Below, in pieces: positions 43,688-53,454 of a stretch of 64,000 bases of DNA. The translations under genes were made by a program, and so were the position numbers. The notes under the pieces are model-generated. The model saw nothing but the letters and a program-made list of their open reading frames with translations. It searched no databases and was not told the DNA's origin. Source of the DNA: Bacillota bacterium (GTDB lineage Bacteria; Bacillota; Clostridia; Lachnospirales; Cellulosilyticaceae). Numbering within the stretch: the first letter of the stretch is position 1; each line of letters opens with the position of its first letter. Location of the stretch: positions 1-64,000 of the forward strand of contig JAEZJJ010000079.1 in assembly GCA_023436395.1 (NCBI GenBank), in the 5' to 3' direction.

Positions 43688-44816
43688 TTATCACTCCGTA
43701 TATTTCAGCTTTAGCTAATATCTTCTTTGCCCAGTTTGTATGAGGCTTTGTTTCATTCATTTTATTGCCATCTCTACTTTTAATAGCACCATTTTCCTTA
43801 CAACCTAGTATCTGTATTGCATCTTCATACTCTTCTCTTGTCACTACTTGTAAGGCATTTACTAAGCGAATATGAGAAGGATGAATAATTGTCTTTCCGA
43901 CTAATCCATTCACTTTATCTAATATTACTTCTTTAATAAGACCATCTTCCGCTTTATTTACAATTGCCTTACGCGCCATACTACCTGCTTCACCGTATTT
44001 CATAAAAGGTGTCTGACGTAACTCAGGTTTTAACAATCTATTCTGTGTACTAAAAAATTCCCAAACTGGTCCTGAAACCACAAAACCATCTTCAGCTTGT
44101 CCAAAGTAATTTATAATTCGTGCCATACATTCTCTAATAACAGCCACATCATAAATAGTGGCATCTATACTTCTTCTAATGCCAAATATCCCTGTGAAAT
44201 CAGTGGCACCTATTCTTATATTAAGTATAGACTCTCGGTATTTAGTCACTAAGTTCTTAATAGCTTGTAACTCTTCATAGCCTGTAGATAGATCGATAAC
44301 TTCCTTGGTCTCAATAATTGGCATGGCATAAAGCTTTGTTCCAATTCTTTGAGCTGCCTCTTTGATCAGTAGCAGTTGTTCTTCACCTTCTATACTATTA
44401 AACTTAGGCAAATTAAATCCTGTTATCTGTTTAATAATGGTTTCATTTGCTAATATATTTTTTAATTGCTTCGTATGACGGGTACGTATAAATAATAGTG
44501 GTAAATCCTTCTCTGCTATAAGCCCTTTCTCCCTAGCTTGTCTCAATTTTTCAAATGTCTGTACTAAATTTCTCTCTGCTTCCTCAACCTGAGAATCTGC
44601 AATGCCATCTTCAAGACAAATCACTAATGTTGTTAAAGAAACATACTTTCTAGTTTCCAAATAATTGTAAAGCTTCTCATGAATTGCCGGAATATATAAG
44701 GCTGCTCCCAAAGCATAGCTAAGCTTTTCTCTTTCTGTATGCTTATAAAAAGCATTGGGTTGTTTAAAAAATAACCGTTCTTTTTCCTCCATGTTTAAAT
44801 GTTCATAGTGAAGCAT
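43656..44816 (-). CDS. HpcH/citrate-lyase-like C-C bond lyase, Ter module
   Basis: 386 residues of a TIM-barrel lyase: CLEDGIADS (metal/substrate Asp-Glu loop), LFIRTRHTK, LPKFNSIEGEEQL, MPIIETKEVI and IRIGATDFTGIFGIRRS, equivalent to the HpcH/CitE core. In the Ter clusters this C-C bond lyase is the first enzyme of the predicted biosynthetic module. It leads the operon (lyase, PRTase-TRSP, StiP, HAD). The terD operon lies upstream but a terminator separates them. Confidence 0.88.
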   Translation of the reverse strand: MLHYEHLNMEEKERLFFKQPNAFYKHTEREKLSYALGAALYIPAIHEKLYNYLETRKYVSLTTLVICLEDGIADSQVEEAERNLVQTFEKLRQAREKGLIAEKDLPLLFIRTRHTKQLKNILANETIIKQITGFNLPKFNSIEGEEQLLLIKEAAQRIGTKLYAMPIIETKEVIDLSTGYEELQAIKNLVTKYRESILNIRIGATDFTGIFGIRRSIDATIYDVAVIRECMARIINYFGQAEDGFVVSGPVWEFFSTQNRLLKPELRQTPFMKYGEAGSMARKAIVNKAEDGLIKEVILDKVNGLVGKTIIHPSHIRLVNALQVVTREEYEDAIQILGCKENGAIKSRDGNKMNETKPHTNWAKKILAKAEIYGVINENEDYTALF

Positions 44817-44963
44817 TCCCCTTACCTTCTTTCTATATCTTAATGTATATATTATACAGTAATAATATGAATTTTGTATATATTTCCATATTATTCCATT
44901 AAATTTTTCTTTATTTATTTCTTGCCATCAAGTATTCTCTAATATTTATAAATTAATCAAAAT

Positions 44964-45014
44964 AAAAAGACTCTTAAGCTATAGGTAGTAGAACTACTCT
45001 AGCCTAAAAGTCTT
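44964..45014 (-). terminator. Terminator of the terD operon
   Basis: Fifteen-position stem 44967-44981 with 45000-45014, with two mismatched columns, an inner GTAGT/ACTAC pair, and T-run on the minus side. It comes 30 bases after the last terD. Confidence 0.8.
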
Positions 45015-45042
45015 CTTAATTCACTACTGCATTAAGAAAGTC

Positions 45043-45624
45043 TTAGCCGATATTAATACCAAAATTATTGCAAAGGGCACCTAGGCCACCTTGATAGCCA
45101 CTACCCACTGCATTAAACTTCCATTCACCATTATGACGGTACAGTTCCCCTACTACAATAGCTGTTTCAATAGAGAAATCTTCTCCTAAATCATAGCGAA
45201 TAAGCTCTGTGCCAGCTGTTTCATCTAAAACACGGATATAGGCATTAGATACTTGGCCAAAATTTTGATTTCTTTGCATTGCTTCATGAATAGTTACAGT
45301 AAACGCAATTTTTTCAATACTAGCAGGTACAGTATCTAATTGTACTTTAATTTGTTCATCATCACCATCTCCTGCACCAGTTGTATTATCTCCTAAGTGT
45401 GTTACTGCTCCTGATGGATGACGTAAATTGTTATAGAATACAAAGTCTGCATCTGAAGTCACTTTCCCAGCCCCATTTGTTAAAAAAGCTGCTGTGTCTA
45501 AGTCAAAAGAAAATCCTCCATCATATTTGTTAGTATCCCAACCGAGCCCAACAATAATATTTTTAAGTCCTGGATTAGACTTTGTTAAATCTACCTTTTG
45601 TCCTTTTGCAAGTGTAATACCCAT
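45043..45624 (-). CDS. terD: TerD-family protein (third copy of the operon)
   Basis: 193 residues. Canonical TerD: LGWDTNKY, SFDLDTAAF, GDNTTGAGDGDDEQI (the calcium-binding loop), and YDLGEDFSIETAIVVGELYRH. It is about 60 percent alike to the second copy by eye. TerD proteins bind Ca2+ and sit at the cell periphery in tellurite and stress responses. Starts 25 bases after the preceding gene with AAGGAGG. Confidence 0.96.
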   Translation of the reverse strand: MGITLAKGQKVDLTKSNPGLKNIIVGLGWDTNKYDGGFSFDLDTAAFLTNGAGKVTSDADFVFYNNLRHPSGAVTHLGDNTTGAGDGDDEQIKVQLDTVPASIEKIAFTVTIHEAMQRNQNFGQVSNAYIRVLDETAGTELIRYDLGEDFSIETAIVVGELYRHNGEWKFNAVGSGYQGGLGALCNNFGINIG

Positions 45625-45649
45625 TTACTTTTCCTCCTTTAATTTGATC

Positions 45650-46228
45650 TTATACATCAAGTCCATAGTTTTTACAAAGCGCAGCAAGCCCACCTTGGAA
45701 ACCACTACCTATAGCACTAAATTTCCATTCGCCACCGTTTCTATAAATTTCACATACGACGATAGCTGTTTCTATAGAGAAGTCTTCCCCTAAATCATAA
45801 TGTAATACCTCTTCATTTGTGTCTGCATTTACAACACGTACATAAGCATTTGAAACTTGTCCAAAATTTTGACCTCTTTCTAATGCTTCATGAATCGTTA
45901 CAGTAATAGCCATTTTATCTACATCTACTGGCATCTTTGCAAATTCGAGAAGGATTTGTTCGTCATCCCCATCTCCTTCACCTGTTCTATTATCCCCAGT
46001 ATGAATAACTGCTTCATTTCTACTTTTTAAGTTATTATAGAAAATAAAGTCTTCATCATGATTTGTTCTACCATTACTTCCTACTAAAAATACAGAGGCA
46101 TCTAAATCAAAATCAAATCCCCCTGAGTACTTATTCGTATCCCAACCTAATCCTATAATCACTTTTTTCAAAGATGGATTACCTTTTGTAAGATCAATCT
46201 TTTGTCCTTTTACTAAATTAATTGCCAT
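45650..46228 (-). CDS. terD: TerD-family protein (second copy)
   Basis: 192 residues with IGLGWDTNKYSGGFDFDLDAS, HTGDNRTGEGDGDDEQI and YDLGEDFSIETAIVVCEIYR. All acidic residues of the calcium sites look present, so it is the most canonical of the three copies. It follows the first copy by 19 bases, with GAAGGGTGA as ribosome site. Confidence 0.96.
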   Translation of the reverse strand: MAINLVKGQKIDLTKGNPSLKKVIIGLGWDTNKYSGGFDFDLDASVFLVGSNGRTNHDEDFIFYNNLKSRNEAVIHTGDNRTGEGDGDDEQILLEFAKMPVDVDKMAITVTIHEALERGQNFGQVSNAYVRVVNADTNEEVLHYDLGEDFSIETAIVVCEIYRNGGEWKFSAIGSGFQGGLAALCKNYGLDV

Positions 46229-46247
46229 TTACCTTCACCCTTCACTC

Positions 46248-46850
46248 TTATACATATTTACTTACCATATTTTTAAGTGATTGATCATTTGTACCATTAC
46301 CAACAGCAGCAAACTTCCATTCACCCTCATGTCTATAAACTTCTCCTACAATTAAAGCAGTGCTACCTTTGTAGTTATCCGTTAAATTAAAACGTACTAA
46401 CTCTTGACTAGTTGCATGATCTACAATACGAATAAATGCATTTTGAATCATGCCAAAATCTTGTCTTCTACTAATACAATCATAAATATTAACTACAAAT
46501 ACTATTTTTTCAATTTGTGCTGGCACACTACCTAATTCAATAAAGATTTGTTCATCATCACCATCACCATCACCTGTTAGGTTGTCCCCCATATGTTTAA
46601 CACTTTTTGATGCATGAGTTAAATTTCCAAAATAGATAACATCTTTATTTGAAAGTAGTTTATCTCCTGCACCTAATAAGATGGCTGAAGCATCACAGTC
46701 AATATCTTTATTTCCCCCTCCAAATAAACTTCCAAGCAAGCCTTTTCCAGAGTTTACAGGATCCCAACCAAGACCAACCATGATTTTATTTAATCCAGCA
46801 TTACCTTTTGTTAAATCAATTTTTTGTCCTTTTACTAAATTTATTGCCAT
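46248..46850 (-). CDS. TerD-family protein (first, divergent copy)
   Basis: 200 residues. It keeps LGWDP at the start, GDNLTGDGDGDDEQI in the middle and FNLTDNYKGSTALIVGEVYRH near the end, but has a longer loop (GKGLLGSLFGGGNKDIDCDAS) in place of the short SGGFDFDLDAS loop, and VNIYDC where the others have VTIHEA. These changes affect one of the calcium-binding regions. It leads the operon and may be a TerZ-like member. GAGGAGG before the ATG. Confidence 0.92.
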   Translation of the reverse strand: MAINLVKGQKIDLTKGNAGLNKIMVGLGWDPVNSGKGLLGSLFGGGNKDIDCDASAILLGAGDKLLSNKDVIYFGNLTHASKSVKHMGDNLTGDGDGDDEQIFIELGSVPAQIEKIVFVVNIYDCISRRQDFGMIQNAFIRIVDHATSQELVRFNLTDNYKGSTALIVGEVYRHEGEWKFAAVGNGTNDQSLKNMVSKYV

Positions 46851-47083
46851 TTACTTTCCTCCTCGTTCTCCCTTTAATCATGTTTATAAAATATATTAAT
46901 TGTATTATATCATATAATTACCTCTAGGCTAGAATGATTTTGTAAGATTATCTTATTTTATAACTGTAATGTTCTCTTAAAGTTTATCCTCTCAAATGAT
47001 AAGAACGCGATACAATAGTTGAATAAAAAAGCGTTATAACTATAGCAAATATAAGGAGTAATTGATTTATGTCCCTCCTGGAC

Positions 47084-47117
47084 AAAAAGAAGATAGGCTA
47101 AAATGCCACATCTTCTT
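47084..47117 (-). terminator. Terminator overlapping the end of the VCBS-like gene
   Basis: AAGAAGAT (47087-47094) pairs with ATCTTCTT (47110-47117), loop of 15 bases that holds the stop codon; T5 on the minus side. Confidence 0.7.
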
Positions 47118-47922
47118 CTTTTCCATCTTGAAATACTATTTTTATTTTTGTCTTTCCTTTTTCCATAGTCACCTTTAGCCTACCTAATGGGATATCCTTT
47201 TTCTTACTAGTAGTCAGATAATCAAATCCAAAGTTAAGCCATTTGTACAAGGAGACTTGATAGGCTCCCCTAGATGTTTTCTCTAAAACAGCAATTTCAT
47301 CTAATCCATCTCCCGTTAAATCTACAAAAACTAAATCAATGAGTTCATTATGAGACAAATAAGATCCCGTCCATTTGCGTTCTATAAATAGGCCATTCCA
47401 TGAGAAAAAGAATGGTCTATTTATAATTTCCTCATAATACCTTGTCTTTTTATATACACCTACAAACAGACTTGTTTCTTTCTCCTGTAGACGCCCTACT
47501 CGCAGCATAAAGGGCTGTACACTGGCTATGTTGTTTGTATACATTAACTTCGGCATGAGCACCTTGTCTTCTACTGTTAACTCATAAAATTGTAGTTCCT
47601 TACCAAATTTTTTCCCTTCTATGCCTTGCTTTTCTTCATTTAAAGTAAGTAGTAATAGTTCCTCTTTACTATCCCCATTTATATCATAAATGACCATATC
47701 AATAAATAGGTCCTCTAAAAGTTTTTTCTTCTCATGAGAACTGGTATTTTCTACATATAATCTATGCTCTTCTAGCGTCACTCTATATACTACATTTTCT
47801 AATAGCATATCAAAATGAATGTTTTGATCATCCCCATTTTTTTTACTCATTCCGTAACCAACTAACACGACTAAACATAATCCTATAATGAGATAAAGGC
47901 TTAGCCTCTTTTTAGTATTCAT
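47098..47922 (-). CDS. Exported protein with FG-GAP/VCBS-like repeats
   Basis: 274 residues from the ATG at 47922, which overlaps the stop of the preceding gene by 11 bases; longer readings start inside it. A hydrophobic N-terminus (LSLYLIIGLCLVVLVGYG) acts as signal or anchor. Two D-x-NGD/D-x-TGDG motifs, YDINGDSKEE and VDLTGDGLDE, are typical calcium-binding loops of FG-GAP/VCBS repeats. The rest is unassigned. Probably outside the membrane, made with the DUF3160 lipoprotein. Confidence 0.75.
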   Translation of the reverse strand: MNTKKRLSLYLIIGLCLVVLVGYGMSKKNGDDQNIHFDMLLENVVYRVTLEEHRLYVENTSSHEKKKLLEDLFIDMVIYDINGDSKEELLLLTLNEEKQGIEGKKFGKELQFYELTVEDKVLMPKLMYTNNIASVQPFMLRVGRLQEKETSLFVGVYKKTRYYEEIINRPFFFSWNGLFIERKWTGSYLSHNELIDLVFVDLTGDGLDEIAVLEKTSRGAYQVSLYKWLNFGFDYLTTSKKKDIPLGRLKVTMEKGKTKIKIVFQDGKEEDVAF

Positions 47923-50245
47923 ACTCACCATCTGGTCCTGGCGTAGGATTATTAGGAAGCATTGCATCATCCCATATCACTTCTACTCCAGTAGGACTCA
48001 CTCTATTTGGCTCTGTAGATATAAAAGATTTTGTCCATTTAGGTACTAAATCTTTTAGTCCTTGGGTTGGCAGTGTTGTCGTAATCTCCTCAAATCCATA
48101 GTCCTTATTTAATGTCTTTTGAATACCTAATAATTTGTGCCATTCCTCATCTGTTAGTCGTTTATCTGATACAAATTCATAATAACTAAATGTAGCCCCT
48201 TTTGCTAAGAACAGTTTTCCTTTATAGGGACAAATAACATATATTTCATAAGGTATCCCTGAGCCCAGTTCTAAGTATACTTCGATATCAATAATAGTAG
48301 CTACATCTGAAATAAGCGCTGAAGTATAGGTTTCTGTAGTGGTAGCATCTATAGATATATTCATACTAGCTAACTGTGTACTTACAGAGTCCACCATTCC
48401 TCCAAAGGCAATCAAGCGGTCATATTCTTCTTCTGTAAAATTTTCATTTGCAAGTTCTTTCTGAGCACAGTTTAAAATAATTTTCAGATCATCTTGTATT
48501 CTTTCAAGAACCTCCCTAGCCTCATCTCTTAGAAGTTCCCTTGAAGAAAGACTTTCCATCGTATTTTCTGTCAGACTAAGAAGTTTTGCATAGACCTCTA
48601 CATTAGGCTCCACATAAATATAAGGCATATTCTCTGGTGGCCCCCCCATCTCTGCTACAGGTTGCTTGCTATAAAGCACTGTATCATGTTTGAGTTCAGC
48701 ATAACTGCCTAGTGCCGTATGAATACTTTTATCTGTCCATGCTTGATTTCTCATAAATCGTGGCATACCATCCATCTCTTCAAAAGATTTAATGACTGAA
48801 CTTAACGTCCATACCCACCCTGAATAAAGATTAGCTTCCCAATCTTTACTTGTTAATACCTTTATACGATTTTGTAAATCTACTAATGTAGGTAAGTAAT
48901 CCTCCCATTCTTTAGTAGTCTTATCATATTGTTGTACGAGTTCCTTTGATCGTTCACTCCCTAGTGCTGCTGTTACGTCTAGCCCTGAAGGAACAGGTCT
49001 TAGGATAGGTTTCATCAAATTTTGCATAATGTCTCCATCTATTGTATAGCGTTGCCCCATCACTCTAAATTGTACGCCTGTAGCTAATCCCTCTGTAAAT
49101 ATTATTTTCCCTTGAATTTGAGGTGTTCTTAAACTTTCAATTTCTCGTTGTAAGTCTTTTTCCTTAGATGAATCTACAAAGGACATGAGTCCTACCTTTT
49201 CACCATAAACCTTCTTAATAATAGGCTGCATATCATATAAGGTAATGTCATCTGCTGCCCCCACATATATAGAAGTAGCTGTATAGATACGATCCCAACA
49301 CGTTGTAGCCTCCTGGGAATTAAAAATCAGTAAACTCATCATAAGAGCTATTTGTGTATTAGTAAGATTGAATATCCCATAAGTGTCTAACATCTCAAAG
49401 CCTACTTGCCCATACCACATCATCGTTTTATAATAATTAGTCAACCTATCTGTATTGGTATAATGTCCTCTTACAATATACTGAGAATAATCTAATTTAG
49501 CATCTAAGATAGGGGATAAATCTACACCCTTAGCCTGCTGAATGAGTTGATATTCCTCATCAACTAAATTTTGTATTTCACTTGGTAACTTAGTAGTACC
49601 ACCTAATAATCGTTTGGCTACACCATAGTAAGCTGTTATTTTGGCAAGCTGAGTTTTAATACTGACATATTCAGCATTGTTATAGGCCGCCAAACTATCT
49701 TCTAGCATCATGTTAGTAAAATCATTTAACGCCTCATTAAGTTCAGATGCTTCTAGACTTTTTAGACTTTCACTATAAAATATATGATAGAGATTAAGCA
49801 CAGCATCCGTAGAAATAAACACTGGAGTCTTAGTATATTGGGCACCTTCATAAACTTGATGGAGTTTTAAATAAGGATATTCCTCTCCAGGTTGCATAAC
49901 AACAAAACCATTCTTCTTGAGCATTTCAAGTTGGTTGTCTGTAAAACCCGTAAATTGATTAAAATTAATCACATTTGAAAAATCATCTGCTAAAGGTGTT
50001 TCTTCTACTTGTGCTGTATAGGCTATTTCTTGATAGTTATAATCAGGTATGTATTTCTCTGGCAAAGTTGAAAGTTCCATTGGTGTATTAACTGTCTTGA
50101 TATTTAAAGCTTCATTTTTAGTATCAGCCTCATTCACTATAGCTGAAACTATTCTTGCCTTTTCTTGTGTACAGCCTATCACAGATAAGAGTTGCGCAAG
50201 GATTAAAGTAATCACCCCTATCCTATAAACTTTCGACCTACTCAT
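47912..50245 (-). CDS. DUF3160 lipoprotein
   Basis: 777 residues. Lipobox LLSVIGC with the Cys near 25. The large domain is DUF3160: FISTDAVLNLYHIFYSESLKSL and RGHYTNTDRLTNYYKTMMWYG are hallmark regions, and GGPPENMPYIYVEPNVE lies in the conserved C-terminal third. Such proteins are extracellular and of unknown function. AGGAGG before the ATG. Followed by the overlapping VCBS-like gene; together they would form a surface complex (inference). Confidence 0.9.
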   Translation of the reverse strand: MSRSKVYRIGVITLILAQLLSVIGCTQEKARIVSAIVNEADTKNEALNIKTVNTPMELSTLPEKYIPDYNYQEIAYTAQVEETPLADDFSNVINFNQFTGFTDNQLEMLKKNGFVVMQPGEEYPYLKLHQVYEGAQYTKTPVFISTDAVLNLYHIFYSESLKSLEASELNEALNDFTNMMLEDSLAAYNNAEYVSIKTQLAKITAYYGVAKRLLGGTTKLPSEIQNLVDEEYQLIQQAKGVDLSPILDAKLDYSQYIVRGHYTNTDRLTNYYKTMMWYGQVGFEMLDTYGIFNLTNTQIALMMSLLIFNSQEATTCWDRIYTATSIYVGAADDITLYDMQPIIKKVYGEKVGLMSFVDSSKEKDLQREIESLRTPQIQGKIIFTEGLATGVQFRVMGQRYTIDGDIMQNLMKPILRPVPSGLDVTAALGSERSKELVQQYDKTTKEWEDYLPTLVDLQNRIKVLTSKDWEANLYSGWVWTLSSVIKSFEEMDGMPRFMRNQAWTDKSIHTALGSYAELKHDTVLYSKQPVAEMGGPPENMPYIYVEPNVEVYAKLLSLTENTMESLSSRELLRDEAREVLERIQDDLKIILNCAQKELANENFTEEEYDRLIAFGGMVDSVSTQLASMNISIDATTTETYTSALISDVATIIDIEVYLELGSGIPYEIYVICPYKGKLFLAKGATFSYYEFVSDKRLTDEEWHKLLGIQKTLNKDYGFEEITTTLPTQGLKDLVPKWTKSFISTEPNRVSPTGVEVIWDDAMLPNNPTPGPDGEYEY

Positions 50246-50364
50246 AAATAGACCTCCTATAAATGTATAATATAGAATTATATCAAATATTTAAATAATT
50301 TGTGTTAACTATTCATTACATTTATAGACTAATTTATTCATAATATAGAAATATTTAATTTACT

Positions 50365-50478
50365 TTATCCTAATTGCATCTCTACCCAGTTAGATGTAAT
50401 ATGCCTTCTATACTTCCAGCCACTTTGCTCCAGCCACTCCATAGTTACTTTGTCTAAATCCCATTGTACAATAAGCAT
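50365..50478 (-). CDS. Small tryptophan-rich protein, 37 residues
   Basis: Found by reading the intergenic DNA; ATG at 50478, TAA at 50365-50367. The sequence begins MLIVQWDLDKVTMEW and ends NWVEMQLG. It contains four Trp and a balanced charge, with no signal peptide. GGAGGTGAG is an excellent ribosome site 4 bases before the ATG, and a promoter (TTTACT, 17 bases, TAAAAT) lies just upstream. No known family comes to mind. It reads towards the DUF3160 gene, 119 bases further on, and may be the first cistron of that transcript. Confidence 0.65.
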   Translation of the reverse strand: MLIVQWDLDKVTMEWLEQSGWKYRRHITSNWVEMQLG

Positions 50479-50516
50479 TTTCTCACCTCCGTCTTAGAGG
50501 ATATCCACATTAATAA

Positions 50517-50545
50517 ATTTTATACCATCACCAATCATGAGTAAA
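50517..50545 (-). promoter_or_regulatory. Promoter of the 37-residue small ORF
   Basis: On the minus strand TTTACT (50545-50540) is followed after 17 bases by TAAAAT (50522-50517). Confidence 0.5.
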
Positions 50546-50559
50546 AAATACTCCTCAAT

Positions 50560-50609
50560 CAACAAAAAACAAACGCTAGCGATTTTTCACTAGCGTTTGT
50601 TTTTTGTTG
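50560..50609 (-). terminator. Terminator after the P-type ATPase gene
   Basis: Perfect 20-bp stem 50560-50579 with 50590-50609 and a 10-base loop. It starts one base after the stop codon. Confidence 0.92.
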
Positions 50610-50610
50610 C

Positions 50611-53379
50611 CTATGCATTTGCTTTAACTGGTTTTTCTTCCTTTTTGTCAGAAGACATTACTCTAATAACTGCTTTTCCTACTTCATTAATAACAATGAT
50701 AAGAGCAGTTGTTAAAATAATTTTGCACCACATCATTAAACTTAATGGTACAGCGTTAAAGAAGTCTGTAAATATTTGTGTAAAGGCAATTTGTGCAATA
50801 ATTGTAATACTAATCACTTTAAGGAAAATCTGATTAGCTAAGAAATGAGGAATAATACTTCCTGAACCAATTTCTCTACAGTTAAAGGCATTAAATAAGG
50901 CGAAGAAAGCAAACATAGCAAATAATACTGTTCTCATTTCTTCTGGTGTTGCCCCTAATGGATTAAACATCATTTGTCCTAAAATAAAAATCGAAATAAT
51001 CACTGCATTGGTGACAATAGATTTCAGCATCGTTTTAGTAATAATACTACTGTTTCGATTAACAGGTTTTCTATTAAGGACTGAACGTCTAACTGGTTCT
51101 AACCCTAATGCTAAGGCAGGAGGACCATCCATAATAATATTTACCCATAAAAGTTGAATCGTTGTAAATGGCATCTCTTGTCCTAAAATTTGAGAAACAA
51201 CTGCTATAAGGAAAGCTATTACATTTACTGTAAGTTGGAATTGAATAAAACGTTGGAAGTTCTCATAGATGCCACGTCCCCATTGAATACCTCTTACAAT
51301 GGTACTAAAGCTATCATCTGTTAAAATAATATCTGCTGCATTTTTACTTACTTCTGTACCAGCAATACCCATAGCAATACCTACGTCTGCCTTATGAAGG
51401 GCTGGTGCATCATTGATACCGTCACCTGTTACCCCTACAACTTCTCCATTTGCTTGGAGTGCTGTTACAATACGCATTTTTGTATCTGGTTTAGAACGTG
51501 CAACGATATTAATATTTTTAATTTCTTCACGTAATTCTTCATCTGATAAGGTATCGATATAAGAAGACTCTACAGCAATTTTACCACCATCTAAAAGTCC
51601 AAGTTCTGCTCCAATCGCCTTAGCTGTATTAATATTATCTCCTGTAAGCATTTTAGTCGTAATACCTGCTTTAGCTGCTGTCTTAACAGCTTCAATAACA
51701 TCTTCTCTAAGTGGATCACGAATACCTACGAAAGCATTAAATATAAGTTGTTCTTCTAATAGTTCTGGTTCATTAATCGTACCATCTGCCGCAATACCTT
51801 TTGTTGCTTCTTCATCTGTTAAATGTTTATAAGCAAAACCTAAAGCACGCATTGCTTTTACTTGTAATTTTTCGATTTCAGCTAATATCTCTTTTTTCTT
51901 TTCTTCTGTAAGTGGTACAACTTCTGCGCCTTCTCGAACAAAAGCACAAGACTCAAGAAGTACTTCAGGTGCCCCTTTTACAAGTACTGTACTTTTACCT
52001 TCATATTTAATAACTGTAGACATACGTTTGAGCTTAGAATCAAAAGGCATTTGTGAGTGGATATGTGCATTCTTTCTTTCTTCACGATAGTCCCTATGTC
52101 GGTAGTATAACAGCAGTGCACATTCTGTAGCACTACCTAAATATTTAAACTCTTTACCATCTTGCTCAATATCAGCTGTTCCATTTAATAAGCAGTTAAG
52201 GTCAAATAAACATGGTGTTCCTTCTGGAGGCTCTGTTACATAAGAACCACTTACATAAACAGTTTCTACTGTCATACGATTTTGTGTAAGTGTACCTGTT
52301 TTATCAGAACAAATAACAGAAATAGAACCGATTGTTTCACAAGCTTCTTTCTTCGTTACTAAGGCATTAATTTTTGCCATCTTTTGCATTGTAATAGCAA
52401 GTGTCATATTAATCATTGTTGGCAAGCCCTCTGGTACAGCTGCTACAATAAGGGCAATACAGACAATGAAAGCTGTCTTAATACCATCTACTGAACTTAA
52501 GAAACCTGTTACACTAGACGTATCTGGATGAACAGAACCATTCATAATCATTCTTACTGTCATAAAGATAAAGAGAAGTGCTGCAATTGCACTTGATACT
52601 TTAGAAATAGTGGCCCCTAAATGACCAAGTTTAACTTGAAGAGGTGTTTCTCCTGCGTCTTCATTTAGATTTTGAGCAATACGCCCCATCTCTGTATCAT
52701 CACCAATAGATGTAACGACAAAGCTTCCTGTTCCTTGTGCAACGAAAGTTCCTCCAAATACCATGTTTCTTTGCTTAGCTGGTACTGGATCTTGAATGAT
52801 TGTTTCACCTTTATTATTTTGAATGCTTTCAAGTTCAACCACAAGTTCTGCTTTCTTACTTACATCATCGGCTTCCCCTGTTAGCATATCTTCTCTTACT
52901 TTTAGGTTTACATTTTCAATCACACGTCCATCTGCAGGAATCATATCACCTGTTGCGATGTGGACAATATCACCTGGTACAATGTCTGACTTTAAAATAG
53001 TGGTTACTTTTCCATCTCTTATAACCTTTACTTGGATATCCTCAGTCATTTTAGAAAGTGCTTTAGCAGCCTTCTTTGACTTACCTTCAGTTACAATACC
53101 AATCCCCACACCTAATGCTACTGCTACAACGATACCGATAGCATCTGGAATTTCTCCAACTAAAGCACTTACTGCTGCTGCAATTAATAAGATAATAATC
53201 ATTGGTTCCGTTAAACCATCTTTAATATTATCCCATAATGTTTCTTCTTCCCCTGGAGTAAATTCATTTTTACCGTACTTTTCCTGTCTTGTACGTGCTT
53301 CCCCACTGGCGAGACCGTGCTGTGAATCTACTTTGAGCTCTTCTAATACTTTTTCTGAAGGTTCATTAAAGTATTTCAT
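50611..53379 (-). CDS. P-type (PMCA-type) cation-transporting ATPase, probably Mn2+/Ca2+ exporter
   Basis: 922 residues, ten helices in the usual P2 layout. The phosphorylated Asp is D359 in SDKTGTLTQN; the actuator loop is MLTGEADDVSK (canonical TGES is TGEA here), the N-domain KGAPE is present and the hinge GDGINDAPAL is intact. TM4 has VPEGLP as in Ca2+ pumps. Family alone says Ca2+-type, but the leader carries a yybP-ykoY riboswitch, which senses Mn2+ and controls the exporter MgtA/YoaB-type pumps in Lactococcus and pneumococcus, so Mn2+ export is likely. Confidence 0.95.
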   Translation of the reverse strand: MKYFNEPSEKVLEELKVDSQHGLASGEARTRQEKYGKNEFTPGEEETLWDNIKDGLTEPMIIILLIAAAVSALVGEIPDAIGIVVAVALGVGIGIVTEGKSKKAAKALSKMTEDIQVKVIRDGKVTTILKSDIVPGDIVHIATGDMIPADGRVIENVNLKVREDMLTGEADDVSKKAELVVELESIQNNKGETIIQDPVPAKQRNMVFGGTFVAQGTGSFVVTSIGDDTEMGRIAQNLNEDAGETPLQVKLGHLGATISKVSSAIAALLFIFMTVRMIMNGSVHPDTSSVTGFLSSVDGIKTAFIVCIALIVAAVPEGLPTMINMTLAITMQKMAKINALVTKKEACETIGSISVICSDKTGTLTQNRMTVETVYVSGSYVTEPPEGTPCLFDLNCLLNGTADIEQDGKEFKYLGSATECALLLYYRHRDYREERKNAHIHSQMPFDSKLKRMSTVIKYEGKSTVLVKGAPEVLLESCAFVREGAEVVPLTEEKKKEILAEIEKLQVKAMRALGFAYKHLTDEEATKGIAADGTINEPELLEEQLIFNAFVGIRDPLREDVIEAVKTAAKAGITTKMLTGDNINTAKAIGAELGLLDGGKIAVESSYIDTLSDEELREEIKNINIVARSKPDTKMRIVTALQANGEVVGVTGDGINDAPALHKADVGIAMGIAGTEVSKNAADIILTDDSFSTIVRGIQWGRGIYENFQRFIQFQLTVNVIAFLIAVVSQILGQEMPFTTIQLLWVNIIMDGPPALALGLEPVRRSVLNRKPVNRNSSIITKTMLKSIVTNAVIISIFILGQMMFNPLGATPEEMRTVLFAMFAFFALFNAFNCREIGSGSIIPHFLANQIFLKVISITIIAQIAFTQIFTDFFNAVPLSLMMWCKIILTTALIIVINEVGKAVIRVMSSDKKEEKPVKANA

Positions 53380-53454
53380 ATACTTGTCTTCACTCCTTTG
53401 TTTTTATTTACTTTTCTATTCATTTATAATGTATTCATATAAAGGTATAATGAA

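Noticed and set aside
47053..47101. AAGGAG plus ATG opening a 10-codon plus-strand ORF
   Set aside because: It runs into the terminator of the convergent gene and is too short to support; no following gene on the plus strand.
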